From Arenibacter algicola (GTDB lineage: Bacteria > Bacteroidota > Bacteroidia > Flavobacteriales > Flavobacteriaceae), in the NCBI RefSeq assembly GCF_000733925.1, contig NZ_JPOO01000003.1, positions 2,418,001 through 2,482,000 on the forward strand: a stretch of 64,000 bases of DNA. Reading direction: 5' to 3'. The position numbers and the translations under genes are program-made. Under the pieces are notes generated by a model. The model was not told the origin of the DNA and did no database searches. It worked only from the letters and a program-made list of their open reading frames with translations. Shown one piece after another: positions 45,471-54,584 of this stretch (positions within the stretch are counted from its first letter, which is position 1; every line of letters begins with the position of its first letter).

Positions 45471-46520
45471 CTAATTCAACTCACTATTCTCCTGCACAAT
45501 TATTTCTACAGGGACATCCATATTTAAATCTGTAGGGTCCTGTTCCGTAAGGAATTTAAACATTCCCTTAATAGCAGTATACCCTTGAACATCCGGCTTT
45601 TGATTGATCAAAAAATCAATCTCCTTCTTTCTGAGACATTCCAGATTATCCTGATGTAGGTCAAAGCCCACCACAGAAACATTGGAAACATTATAGGTCT
45701 TAAGAATATCCGGTATTAAATAAGATCTTGAATTGGTCACAAAAATGCCTTTGCGCCTCGGATCCTTGAACCAGTTCTCTATTTCAGGATTAATTTCGAA
45801 AGGGCGATCTATAGGATGATTTATGGTCATAATAGAAATTGGCTTTCCCTTGAAATTCGTTGCAAAGAATTCCCTAAAGCCATTTTCCCTTTGTTGATTA
45901 TTGGCGTGCAATCCCCTATCCGTTACAATATTGATTACAAAATAGCGTCCCTCGGTCCCAACCAGCCCATGTAAAAGCCTAGCCCCCACCATTCCGGCTT
46001 TATGTGAGTTCTGCCGAATAAAGTAGGAAGGATAGTCCAGTTTTATCTCCGTGTCCATAAAGACTACAGGAATCTTTTCGGCCTTGGCCTTACTTAAAAG
46101 ATTGTTGCATTCCACCATAAAAAATGGAACCGTCACCAGGGCGTCATATTTTTTATTTATAATGGCATCGCCCATTTTTATAAAGGAGAAAGGATCGGTA
46201 AAATAGTAATATGAAACAAGAATACCCATCTCACTTAATTCCTCCACTGCCTTTTCAATGCCTTTTTTAGGAAGTTCCCAATAACTCCAATTACTGGAGA
46301 CCTCTGGTATAAGCACCGCAATTTTTAGTTTCTTACGGCCTGCCAAATTAAGGCGACTGGCCACCGTATTCTTTTTATAACCGGTTTCCTTTATAATGGC
46401 CTTTATTTTTTCGCGTGTTGCCTTGGATACCCCGGGCCTATCATGTAACACCCTATCTACAGTACCAATGGAGACATTGGCCAGCTTGGCAATTTGTTTA
46501 ATTCCTATTAGATCGTCCAT
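45471..46520 (-). CDS. LacI-family transcriptional regulator
   Basis: A 349-residue regulator. The N-terminal HTH (about 5-40) reads IKQIAKLANVSIGTVDRVLHDRPGVS, followed by the hinge (KKNTVASRLNLAGRK) and a periplasmic-binding-protein-like type 1 sugar-sensing core (about 60-345). It sits between susCD and the minus-strand operon, and its expected operator type (AACGTT centre) appears upstream of both. It probably represses them until a sugar ligand is bound. A further inverted repeat CAATG-GTAT-CATTG (46543-46556), 23 bases upstream of its own start, could mark autoregulation but does not match the operator core. Confidence 0.95.
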   Translation of the reverse strand: MDDLIGIKQIAKLANVSIGTVDRVLHDRPGVSKATREKIKAIIKETGYKKNTVASRLNLAGRKKLKIAVLIPEVSSNWSYWELPKKGIEKAVEELSEMGILVSYYYFTDPFSFIKMGDAIINKKYDALVTVPFFMVECNNLLSKAKAEKIPVVFMDTEIKLDYPSYFIRQNSHKAGMVGARLLHGLVGTEGRYFVINIVTDRGLHANNQQRENGFREFFATNFKGKPISIMTINHPIDRPFEINPEIENWFKDPRRKGIFVTNSRSYLIPDILKTYNVSNVSVVGFDLHQDNLECLRKKEIDFLINQKPDVQGYTAIKGMFKFLTEQDPTDLNMDVPVEIIVQENSELN

Positions 46521-46591
46521 AAAAGGGGGTATCTTTAATTTACAATGGTATCATTGCAAAAAATAAGGGCTAAATTACAATTTGTATTTAT

Positions 46592-47197
46592 TCACAGCCT
46601 GCCTAAAACTATTTTTTTAAAGTGTATTTCCATTTCTCTTCCTGGGTGCAATTGCAACCCAACCGGACCTTGCAGATTGGCGTTATCCATTGTATAATTC
46701 ATAACTTCCTCTCCATTTAACCAAACGGTGTACTTATTGTTCATTGCACGTGCCTTGATCGTATTCCAGCCCTTTAAACGGAGCAACTTATTTACATTCT
46801 TAGCCTCCACTGGATAACTGGCACCTGGTACATATGGCGACCCGGTCATATCCCTTTTTAGGGAGCCAGATATGCCAATTTGTATCTGAGGGTTATTTTT
46901 ATCCTCGCCCCGCATAAATATGCCGGAATCAATGTTCCCACTTATCATTTTAAAATCCAATTGTACTACAAAGTCATTATAACTCTCCTTGGTCCAAAGT
47001 ATGGAACCCTTTTTTCCCGGATTATTCTTGGCTATTATCTTTCCGTTCTTGACGGTCCATTCCCCTCCATCCGGAATTTTCCAAGATTCCAATGCCTTGC
47101 CGTTGAACAAGCTATACATGGTTGTCCCTTCAGAATTCTGGGCCATTCCAATGTTGCCAAAAGTCAGAAAAAGCAATAAAATTACAATATATTTCAT
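46592..47197 (-). CDS. DUF1080 secreted protein (single domain)
   Basis: A 201-residue DUF1080 protein with signal peptide MKYIVILLLFLTFGNIGMAQ. Domain start SLFNGKALESWK, then YNDFVVQLDFKMI, SGIFMRGEDKNNPQIQIGI, GWNTIKARAMNN and WLNGEEVMNY. DUF1080 proteins include hydrolases/lyases acting on 3-keto-glycosides. It is the last gene of the four-gene minus-strand operon (10 bases after the DUF6807 gene) and 71 bases ahead of the LacI gene. Its export signal places it outside the cytoplasm with the other operon products. Confidence 0.9.
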   Translation of the reverse strand: MKYIVILLLFLTFGNIGMAQNSEGTTMYSLFNGKALESWKIPDGGEWTVKNGKIIAKNNPGKKGSILWTKESYNDFVVQLDFKMISGNIDSGIFMRGEDKNNPQIQIGISGSLKRDMTGSPYVPGASYPVEAKNVNKLLRLKGWNTIKARAMNNKYTVWLNGEEVMNYTMDNANLQGPVGLQLHPGREMEIHFKKIVLGRL

Positions 47198-47207
47198 AGT
47201 AGAATTA

Positions 47208-48272
47208 TTAGATTTTGCTAAAATCAGAAAAATATCCGTTCAGTGAATCTTCTGTCAATTGCTCCCCGTTGTGCACCAAAATGGTGTATCTAAAAGTAAC
47301 GGATTCCCCTTTGGCCAAGGTGAAATTCAATTTTTCCTTACCTTCCGAAAACACCTCTTGTCCCAAGGGATTGGCCGCAAAAAGTCCGTATCCTCGAGCA
47401 TGCCAATAGGTAGGATACCCCACATTACCGGGATGATCCATTATGGTTACCGAAACAGGCTCATCCGCAATCTTTCCGTATAAAGTAGTCCATTTGGCCC
47501 TAGTTCCCCAGGCCTCTTCTCCCGTCTTTCCTTCGCTGGTTAAATAATTGCCATTAACACCTTCGTTGTTCAAAACCTTTACTTCTGTCGGTATCCCGTT
47601 GGCATCCATAAATATATCGGGTCGATCGGAAGGAAGCTCTAGCCCTCTGGTCACCCTGATGGCAATCATTCCCTCTTTATTGTCCTTAAAGGATACATCT
47701 TCCAAGGCTTTCAGGGTAGTGGTCCTAATAATCTTCCTGGTATCCCCGTTTTGACTAAAGGCAAATTCCGTTGTTTCTTCCAATAGATTTTTATTATCGG
47801 AAGTATCCCAGCTAGCCTTGGTGACTAGGATACCCTTTTCTGCATCGGTTTCCACGATCTGCCGATGGTTGATGGTTCCATATTTATGTTTATCCTCTTC
47901 TTTTATGGCATAGGAATTGTTCCAAAAATCCAATCCGTTTACATCTCCGTAATTAAACCATATCCCCACATGGTGCGGATGGTCCACCCTTTCCCCCTCT
48001 ACAGGCTCTATCGGGAATCCCCTGGTTATTTTTTTACCGCTTTTGGTAATTACCGGATACAGAACGGGTTTAGGAGTTTTTCCATCGTATATGTAGCTTG
48101 TAAATAAATTTCCATCTATTAGTACGTTTACCTTTTGGTTGTTTTCATCTGTAGTAAAGGTGACTTGATCCATCTTTGGTGAAGATTCCTCAACATTCCC
48201 CTTTTCTACCTTATCCTTACAGGAAGAAATTACCATTAAAATGAGAATACAACCTATATTGATTTTATTCAT
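47208..48272 (-). CDS. DUF6807 (PmoA-type) family lipoprotein
   Basis: A 354-residue lipoprotein (lipobox VISSC, Cys 18). The family is often called PmoA in annotations but has no relation to methane monooxygenase. The hallmark is DHPHHVGIWFNYGDVNGLDFW (about 97-117); a second His-containing block is MDHPGNVGYPTYWHARGYGLFAANPLG. The fold is probably a beta sandwich with His-rich pocket. Such genes recur next to Gfo/Idh/MocA and DUF1080 genes in Bacteroidota, and the biochemical role is undescribed to my knowledge. 18 bases separate it from the oxidoreductase upstream and 10 from DUF1080 downstream. Confidence 0.85.
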   Translation of the reverse strand: MNKINIGCILILMVISSCKDKVEKGNVEESSPKMDQVTFTTDENNQKVNVLIDGNLFTSYIYDGKTPKPVLYPVITKSGKKITRGFPIEPVEGERVDHPHHVGIWFNYGDVNGLDFWNNSYAIKEEDKHKYGTINHRQIVETDAEKGILVTKASWDTSDNKNLLEETTEFAFSQNGDTRKIIRTTTLKALEDVSFKDNKEGMIAIRVTRGLELPSDRPDIFMDANGIPTEVKVLNNEGVNGNYLTSEGKTGEEAWGTRAKWTTLYGKIADEPVSVTIMDHPGNVGYPTYWHARGYGLFAANPLGQEVFSEGKEKLNFTLAKGESVTFRYTILVHNGEQLTEDSLNGYFSDFSKI

Positions 48273-48290
48273 GCTATTGATGTTTTAAGA

Positions 48291-49649
48291 TTAATATTTG
48301 AAGACATTATCACCGGCCAAAACATCCTGAGCCTTCTCATCGAAAGTGGATTTTAATCCCGTCCTAAGGGCTGCGGTAGTCATTATGTTGGCAATGGAAT
48401 GATTGTAGGCAGCATCTATTGGACCATTTGTTTCCTTTCTGCTCCTTACACATTCCATCCAATTCAACATGTGCAAAGAGGTCATATTATCTGCACCAGT
48501 ATCTGCAGAGGTGACCACTTGTACAGCACTATCCGATAGATCAAATTCTGGTAATTTATTCTCTTGCATTCCCATTTTATTGGCATGGGAAGCATTTAAT
48601 CCACCATTGGGACTCACCTTATTGGTATCCAAGTTCAATTCTCCCCCATTGGAATAATATATTTCCTTGGTACCTCCTGCGGAATTGGTAAACCTGGAAG
48701 AATATACCACTTGGAAACCTTTGGAAAGGTCATCCAATGGGCCATAATCGAATACCGCCGTCATGGTATCGTAATTTTTTCTTCCGTCTTTCCATAGATA
48801 GATTCCTCCATTCGCAGCAACACTACGCGGATGGTTTAATCCCGTAAACCAGTGAACAGTATCGATCTGGTGGGACATCCATTGTCCTGGAATTCCTGAA
48901 GAAAAAGGCCAAAACAATCTATACTCCAAATATTTTCTAGGATCCCAGGCCTCATAAGGTCTGTTCATTAAATAACGCTTCCAATCCGTATCCGATTCCT
49001 TGATTTGACTGGTCAATTCAGGCAATCGCCATCTGTCAGGCTGATTTACGTTCCAACTCATTTCAACCATCACAATATCACCAAATTTACCCGATTTAAT
49101 ATAGTCGTTGGCCGCGTGGTAATTTTTCCCGCTTCGCCTTTGTGAACCAATTTGAAATACGATTCCCGAATCTTGGACTGCCTTTTTACCTACCCTGGCA
49201 TCATCCATAGTTTCGGCAAAGGGTTTTTCTACATAAACATCCTTTTTTGCATTGGCAGCTTGCACGGTGTGCAAGGCGTGTTGGAAATCTGGAGTGGAGA
49301 TTATGACGGCATCAATTTTATTTTCGTCATACATTTCGTCATGGTTTCTCCAAATCCTCATCTTTTCCCCGGTCTTTTCCTTTAGGAAAGCAGCTCCTTC
49401 ATCCCTTCTGCGGTTCCAAATATCGGAAACGCCAACAATTTCAAAGTTCTGTTTTTTGTGATGGCCCAGGAATGCTGGTATCAATGCCCCTTTGGCCCTA
49501 TTGGAAAACCCTGCAATTCCTACCCTTACCCTATCATTGGCGCCAATGATCTTACTGTAACTTTTGGCACTCATTGAATTAACCCCTAAGGCTATGCCTC
49601 CTGAGGCCAAAGCCGTTTTCTTAATAAAATTTCTACGTCCCTCACTCAT
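48291..49649 (-). CDS. Tat-exported Gfo/Idh/MocA-family oxidoreductase
   Basis: A 452-residue NAD(P)-dependent oxidoreductase. The N-terminus from the ATG at 49649 is a Tat signal: RRNFIKKTALASGG; a longer frame start at 49688 would overlap the upstream gene. A Rossmann domain follows (VRVGIAGFSNRAKG; the usual GxGxxG is GxAGxS), then the family catalytic EKPFAETMDDA (Lys) and QWMSHQIDTVHW (His pair). In the family, enzymes of this type oxidise a sugar hydroxyl, often at C3. Tat export means folded, cofactor-loaded delivery to the periplasm. It follows the double-DUF1080 gene by 28 bases. Confidence 0.93.
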   Translation of the reverse strand: MSEGRRNFIKKTALASGGIALGVNSMSAKSYSKIIGANDRVRVGIAGFSNRAKGALIPAFLGHHKKQNFEIVGVSDIWNRRRDEGAAFLKEKTGEKMRIWRNHDEMYDENKIDAVIISTPDFQHALHTVQAANAKKDVYVEKPFAETMDDARVGKKAVQDSGIVFQIGSQRRSGKNYHAANDYIKSGKFGDIVMVEMSWNVNQPDRWRLPELTSQIKESDTDWKRYLMNRPYEAWDPRKYLEYRLFWPFSSGIPGQWMSHQIDTVHWFTGLNHPRSVAANGGIYLWKDGRKNYDTMTAVFDYGPLDDLSKGFQVVYSSRFTNSAGGTKEIYYSNGGELNLDTNKVSPNGGLNASHANKMGMQENKLPEFDLSDSAVQVVTSADTGADNMTSLHMLNWMECVRSRKETNGPIDAAYNHSIANIMTTAALRTGLKSTFDEKAQDVLAGDNVFKY

Positions 49650-49677
49650 AATTCTAATATTTTCAATTGAACCTAAT

Positions 49678-51060
49678 TTAAAACTCACGTACTTTTATAC
49701 TTCTAAAAGAAACATTGTCCCCATGATCCTGTAACAGGATCAAACCTTCTGGGATAACCCCAAAATTTTCCCATTTCTCGTATTTACTTTTTTCCACCAA
49801 TGCCTTAAACATTTGACTAAACCTGTCAAATTCCACAACCTTCACATTATTTAGCCAATGCTCAACATGGCCGTCCTTAACAACAATTCGCGCATTGTTC
49901 CATTTATCTACCCCATTAAAGTTCTTGCCCCTAGAGTTTTCCAAGTTTTCTGCACGGATAAGATCATATAAGGATCCCACGGTCCTATTACCATTTTTTC
50001 CCATTTTTGCATCAGGATGCTCCTTATCGTCCAATACTTGAAATTCCAGACCAATGGCCGAACCTTCGCCCTTATTAAGCTCAGGATCTACAAAATATTT
50101 AATTCCGCTGTTGGCACCTTTGGTCAATTTAAAATCCACACTTAACTCAAAATTGATAAAAGCCGCCGTTGTTACAATATCCCCTCCATTACGCGACTCT
50201 GCACCTCCAGATGAAAGAACACTTAAAGTACCGTCTTCCATTACCCAACCTTTCTCTGGAAATGAATTCAGTTTGGCACCTCGCCATCCTTCCGAAGTTT
50301 TTCCATCCCATAACAATCGCCATCCCTTTCTAACTTCATTTGGGGTTAGCTCATTTTGCAAATAGCTTATTTCCGGGGCATATAGGGCCACATTATTACG
50401 CTCCTCTTCCAGATCGGAAGTTTTGATCCTAATATTCTTCCATTTCACTATTTTGCCTTCCAAACTGGCATTATGAATGGAATGTACCTGAAAAGCAATG
50501 AATCCACTTGCGGTAACATCATCTACAAGATTTGCACACTGTATTCCGTTTATCCAAGTCCTTATATTGTTACCGATGGCTTCAATTCTATAATGATTCC
50601 ATTCCCCAGGTTTAAAAGCATTTTGCCCCTTAACGTTCCTGGATAATGGATATAACCACCCGCGTCTTGCCTCGTCATAAATTCCCCCAGCCCATTTTCT
50701 ATCGCTGGTTTCAATTTCACATTGGTATCCATGTACCCTCCCATCCATATATTCGGGAAGGCTCAAACTTCTAAATTGAACTCCGGAATTGAGTCCGTTT
50801 TCCACAAACACATCAAACTCCAAAACAAAATCACCATAGGCCTTTTTGGTGGCCATAAAACTATTGGGGGTATTCAACCTGGAGGTCCCAATCATTTCCC
50901 CATTTTCAATTTTATACTTTGCGTTCCCGTTCAATTGTTCAAAATTGGAGAAATCCTTCCCATTAAAAAGTGTTTCCCACCCATCTTGGGCAAAAGCATT
51001 GAAAAAAGCAAAGTGAAGCATTGCTACCAAGACTATCTTGGTCAGTTTCCTATTAGCCAT
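49678..51060 (-). CDS. Double-DUF1080 secreted protein
   Basis: A 460-residue protein with signal peptide MANRKLTKIVLVAMLHFAFFNAFAQ and two tandem DUF1080 domains: about 27-215 (TLFNGKDFSNFE ... WINGIQCANL) and about 248-460 (LLWDGKTSEGWRG ... WLNNVKVVEF). In the second, SGIKYFVDPELNKGEGSAIGLEFQVLDD is the usual central block. It is the first gene of the minus-strand operon and sits behind a perfect 24-bp LacI-type operator. Two domains in one polypeptide plus the separate single-domain copy suggest division of work over substrate parts or linkages; which domain is catalytic cannot be told. Confidence 0.92.
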   Translation of the reverse strand: MANRKLTKIVLVAMLHFAFFNAFAQDGWETLFNGKDFSNFEQLNGNAKYKIENGEMIGTSRLNTPNSFMATKKAYGDFVLEFDVFVENGLNSGVQFRSLSLPEYMDGRVHGYQCEIETSDRKWAGGIYDEARRGWLYPLSRNVKGQNAFKPGEWNHYRIEAIGNNIRTWINGIQCANLVDDVTASGFIAFQVHSIHNASLEGKIVKWKNIRIKTSDLEEERNNVALYAPEISYLQNELTPNEVRKGWRLLWDGKTSEGWRGAKLNSFPEKGWVMEDGTLSVLSSGGAESRNGGDIVTTAAFINFELSVDFKLTKGANSGIKYFVDPELNKGEGSAIGLEFQVLDDKEHPDAKMGKNGNRTVGSLYDLIRAENLENSRGKNFNGVDKWNNARIVVKDGHVEHWLNNVKVVEFDRFSQMFKALVEKSKYEKWENFGVIPEGLILLQDHGDNVSFRSIKVREF

Positions 51061-51074
51061 AACATTTAAGTATT

Positions 51075-51098
51075 ATTTTCGTTAACGTTAACGAAAAT
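51075..51098. promoter_or_regulatory. 24-bp LacI-type operator of the minus-strand operon
   Basis: Perfect palindrome with core CGTTAACGTTAACG, identical to O1 upstream of susC, extended by TTTT/AAAA arms. A minus-strand TTG-N17-TATATTTT (51096-51123) directly upstream resembles a promoter; the operator covers its start point. Confidence 0.8.
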
Positions 51099-51331
51099 AT
51101 AAAAATATGTTGAAACAACAATATTATAATTCACAAATTCATACATATAATTTATAATAAGAATGAATTTGGTAAAATAACCATCCAATTAATTTCATAT
51201 TCCAAAAATATAGGCCCCTAAAATGACAACCCTGTTTATACAGTCAACCGATCTTTGATAAATTATGGGATTAACTTATCTTGTCAACCAATCCATAAAA
51301 TAACACCCCAAATTCATTCAGAATTCCATTA

Positions 51332-52291
51332 ATGCCAATAATCACATCTACATACAACCCTCCATTGCTTTTTAAAAGTGGCCATTTCTCCACAATCTAT
51401 TCCGGATTGATCAGAAAGGTCAATGGACTGGCCCAAATAAGGGAACGCTTAGAGCTGAGCGATGGGGATTTTTTGGATTTGGATTGGAGCTACGCCCAAA
51501 GGCCCTCAAAAGGAGTGGTAATACTTCTGCACGGTCTGGAAGGCAATGCACAAAGACACTATATTACCGGTAGCGCTAAACAGTTCAATGCTATTGGCAT
51601 AGATGCCTGTGCCGTTAACTATAGAGGTTGCAGTGGTGAAACCAATAGGCTTTTCCAATCTTATCATTCCGGTGCCACGGAAGATTTGGAAGCCGTAATA
51701 AACCACATACTTAAAGAAAAAAAATACGCTAATATTTACTTAAAGGGGTTTAGCCTAGGTGGTAATCTAACCCTAAAGTATTTGGGGGAAGGAAGGTCCG
51801 TACCTAAAGAAATAAAAGGGGCGGTCGCAATCTCTGTTCCCTGCAACCTGCATAGTTCATTATTGGAGCTATTGAAACCAAAAAACGTAGTGTATGCCAA
51901 ACGTTTTAAGAAACATCTTATAGAAAAACTGCGTGCAAAACAGCTGCTTTTTCCAGATAAAATAAGCGATCCGGATATCGCCAATATAAACAACCTAAAG
52001 GATTTTGACGACGTCTATACCAGTCGGGCACATGGATTTAAGGATGCCATTGATTATTATCAAAAATCCAGTTCACTTCAATTTATACATGCCATTAGAA
52101 TCCCCACACTTATTATAAATGCACAAAATGATTCCTTTTTAGGGGACCAATGTTATCCTTACAAGGAAGCTGAACAAAATAATAGTGTACATTTTGAACT
52201 CCCCCAATACGGAGGCCATGTTGGCTTTTATGGCGAAAAAAATATCACCTATACTGAAAAAAGGGCATTAAAATTCGTTGAAGAATTATAA
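51332..52291 (+). CDS. YheT-type alpha/beta-hydrolase
   Basis: A 319-residue alpha/beta-hydrolase of the YheT (UPF0017) family. The family start PPLLFKSGHFSTIYSGL, the oxyanion stretch VILLHGLEGNAQRHYITG and the nucleophile elbow GFSLGGN are present; catalytic His is in the C-terminal GGHVGF. No signal peptide. Members act on short esters in E. coli, physiological role unclear. It lies in the other direction from the DUF1080 operon without sharing its operator strand. Confidence 0.9.
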   Translation: MPIITSTYNPPLLFKSGHFSTIYSGLIRKVNGLAQIRERLELSDGDFLDLDWSYAQRPSKGVVILLHGLEGNAQRHYITGSAKQFNAIGIDACAVNYRGCSGETNRLFQSYHSGATEDLEAVINHILKEKKYANIYLKGFSLGGNLTLKYLGEGRSVPKEIKGAVAISVPCNLHSSLLELLKPKNVVYAKRFKKHLIEKLRAKQLLFPDKISDPDIANINNLKDFDDVYTSRAHGFKDAIDYYQKSSSLQFIHAIRIPTLIINAQNDSFLGDQCYPYKEAEQNNSVHFELPQYGGHVGFYGEKNITYTEKRALKFVEEL

Positions 52292-52336
52292 TAAAATAAT
52301 CTATTTATTATCTTCGTGAAATAATATACCTAAACG

Positions 52337-52816
52337 ATGAGAAAATTATTTATCCCTTTGGCCTTAGCTGGATTAATCCTTAGCTGTGGCGAAAAAAAAG
52401 AAGAAAAGAAGGAAGGTTTTGAAATGAACCGTACCAAAAAAGAAGTCAAAGCGGAACCTGTAAGTGAGGGAGTACCTGTAGACATGAACAACAAAGGTGT
52501 TGGACCTATTAAATCTGTAACATTCGCAGATGAAATAGATGCCGAGCTGGCAGCCAAAGGACAAAAAACATTTAGTACCATTTGTGTAGCCTGCCATATG
52601 GCCGAGCAGCGGTTGATTGGACCTGCACTTAAAGGTGTTTTTGAAAGGAGAAGCCCAGAATGGGTTATGAACATGATCTTGAATCCAGATGGTATGCTTA
52701 AGGAAGACCCAATAGCCAAGGCCTTACTGAAGGAGTATAACAATGCCGTTATGTTAAACCAGAATCTTTCCGAAGATGATGCCCGTGCGGTAGCAGAGTA
52801 TTTAAGGACTCTATAG
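52337..52816 (+). CDS. Lipoprotein c-type cytochrome
   Basis: A 159-residue lipoprotein (lipobox ILSC, Cys 17) with one haem c site CVACH (about 86) and distal Met candidate in NPDGM. A charged linker of Lys/Glu repeats separates anchor and haem domain. It can carry electrons in the periplasm. It follows the hydrolase gene by 45 bases and ends with a strong bidirectional terminator. A link with the periplasmic oxidoreductase on the other strand is possible only by position. Confidence 0.93.
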   Translation: MRKLFIPLALAGLILSCGEKKEEKKEGFEMNRTKKEVKAEPVSEGVPVDMNNKGVGPIKSVTFADEIDAELAAKGQKTFSTICVACHMAEQRLIGPALKGVFERRSPEWVMNMILNPDGMLKEDPIAKALLKEYNNAVMLNQNLSEDDARAVAEYLRTL

Positions 52817-52834
52817 TACAAGATTCATAAAAAA

Positions 52835-52882
52835 CAAAAAGCGCTTGCATCAATAATTAAGTTGTTGCAAACGCTTTTTTTA
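52835..52882. terminator. Bidirectional terminator between cytochrome and SulP genes
   Basis: Arms AAAAAGCG-C-TTGCA and TGCAA-A-CGCTTTTTTT with a 16-base loop; U-runs on both strands suit the two convergent genes. Confidence 0.8.
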
Positions 52883-52923
52883 TATAGAATTATTATTCTG
52901 TAATAAATATCATAAGGGTAAAA

Positions 52924-54501
52924 CTATAGCTTATCCACCACCACCTTGTAAGTAGGATCTTCTATTACATTGACATCTATAATTTCGTTGGCATTCTCCA
53001 ATAACCTTATACAGTCGCGACTTAGATGTTTTAGATGCACTTTTTTACCCACCTTGGCGTAGCGTTCCGTTAATTTGTTCAGGGCCTCAATTCCAGACAT
53101 ATCTGCCACCCTACTTTCCTTAAAATCGATAATTACTTCGTTGGGGTCGTTCTGTATATCAAACTTCTCGGCAAAGGCGGTTGTGGATCCAAAAAACAAT
53201 GGTCCATAAATTTCATAATGTTTTATACCGTTTTCATCTATAGATTTTCTGGCTCTAATACGTTTTGCATTTTCCCAGGAATAGGCCAAGGCGGAAATAA
53301 TTACCCCGAACAATACGGCAACGGCCAAATTATGGGTAATGGCAGTAATCAAGGTCACCAAAACCATTACGACAACATCGGAGGTAGGCATTTTTCTAAA
53401 TGTCTTAAAACTTGCCCACTCAAAAGTTCCAATGGCTACCATAAACATTAGTCCAACCAAGGCGGCCATAGGCAATTGTTCTATTAAATTGGAACCGAAC
53501 ATTATAAACACCAACAACATTACCGCAGCGGTGATTCCCGACAATCGGGCCCTGGCGCCGGCCGAAGTATTGATCAGACTTTGTCCGATCATAGCACAAC
53601 CACCCATCCCGGATAAGAATCCGGAAAAAATATTGGCTGTTCCCTGGGCTATACATTCTTTGTTACCACTTCCCCGAGTATCGGTAATTTCGTCTATTAT
53701 ATTTAAGGTAAGTAAACTCTCAATTAAACCAACTCCTGCTACAATGGCCGCAAAAGGTAAGATTATTTTTAAGGTTTCCAGTGTAAATGGCAAATTGGGT
53801 ATGGACAAGGGAGGAAATCCTCCTTTAATGGATTCGCCTTCAGCCATTGTATCCGCTACTGTAAGTGTATCTATTCCAAAGCCCAAAACAATGGCCGATA
53901 CTACAACGATCGCCAACAAGGAAGAGGGAACTGCCTTGGTTATTTTTGGGAAGCCCCAAATGATCAACATTGTTAAAAGGGTTAATCCGAGCATGGTCCA
54001 AAAAGGCATCCCCGACATCAATTCGGAAGTTCCCTTTACATAAAAATTAGGGAACTGGGCCATAAAAATTATAATGGCCAGTCCGTTTACAAATCCGAAC
54101 ATAACAGGATGTGGCACCAGGCGTATAAATTTACCCAACTTTAAAACTCCGGCCATTATTTGCAATAGCCCGGCAATGATTACGGTAGCAAAAACATAAT
54201 TCAAAATAGTCTCTGGAGTAATCCCTGGGAAAGTATTCTTCAATTCCAAAATTAATCCCACAAAAATAACCGCCACGGCACCTGTAGCCCCGGAAATCAT
54301 TCCTGGTCTACCCCCTAAAATAGAAGTTACCAATGCTAGCACAAATGCTGCATATAATCCTGTTAACGGAGAAAACCCAGGAATCAGTGCAAAAGCAATT
54401 GCCTCGGGAACCAAAGCTAGGGCCACGGTTAAACCGGACAAAATCTCGGTCTTATAATCTACTTTTTGCTTAAAATCGAATAGATTTAAATACTTCTTCA
54501 C
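52924..54501 (-). CDS. SulP-family anion transporter with STAS domain
   Basis: A 525-residue inner-membrane transporter. The SulP signature begins TGLYAAFVLALVTSILGGRPGMISGATGAVAV; 11-12 predicted helices are followed by a cytosolic STAS domain (about 420-525, VIIDFKESRVADMSGIEALNKL). Family members move sulfate, bicarbonate or other anions; specificity is not clear. A TACTTTTG -7 box lies 20 bases upstream of the ATG on the minus strand (54521-54528). Confidence 0.95.
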   Translation of the reverse strand: MKKYLNLFDFKQKVDYKTEILSGLTVALALVPEAIAFALIPGFSPLTGLYAAFVLALVTSILGGRPGMISGATGAVAVIFVGLILELKNTFPGITPETILNYVFATVIIAGLLQIMAGVLKLGKFIRLVPHPVMFGFVNGLAIIIFMAQFPNFYVKGTSELMSGMPFWTMLGLTLLTMLIIWGFPKITKAVPSSLLAIVVVSAIVLGFGIDTLTVADTMAEGESIKGGFPPLSIPNLPFTLETLKIILPFAAIVAGVGLIESLLTLNIIDEITDTRGSGNKECIAQGTANIFSGFLSGMGGCAMIGQSLINTSAGARARLSGITAAVMLLVFIMFGSNLIEQLPMAALVGLMFMVAIGTFEWASFKTFRKMPTSDVVVMVLVTLITAITHNLAVAVLFGVIISALAYSWENAKRIRARKSIDENGIKHYEIYGPLFFGSTTAFAEKFDIQNDPNEVIIDFKESRVADMSGIEALNKLTERYAKVGKKVHLKHLSRDCIRLLENANEIIDVNVIEDPTYKVVVDKL

Positions 54502-54584
54502 GTTTTTGTTTTTGAGGGGGCAAAAGTAGTGGATTTTCTTGTTTTACAGACCATGATATGCCTAAATGTGACATTTACAACAAA

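Noticed and set aside
46543..46556. Inverted repeat CAATG-GTAT-CATTG upstream of the LacI gene as an operator
   Set aside because: Does not match the AACGTT-centred operators of the two operons; too short to claim.
52330..52821. 163-codon minus-strand frame opposite the cytochrome c gene
   Set aside because: The plus strand carries a clear haem c site and lipobox; the opposite frame shows only a Ser/Phe-rich shadow.
53339..54043. 234-codon open frame on the plus strand opposite the SulP gene
   Set aside because: Antisense shadow; low-complexity Ile/Pro/Lys composition produced by complementing membrane-helix codons.
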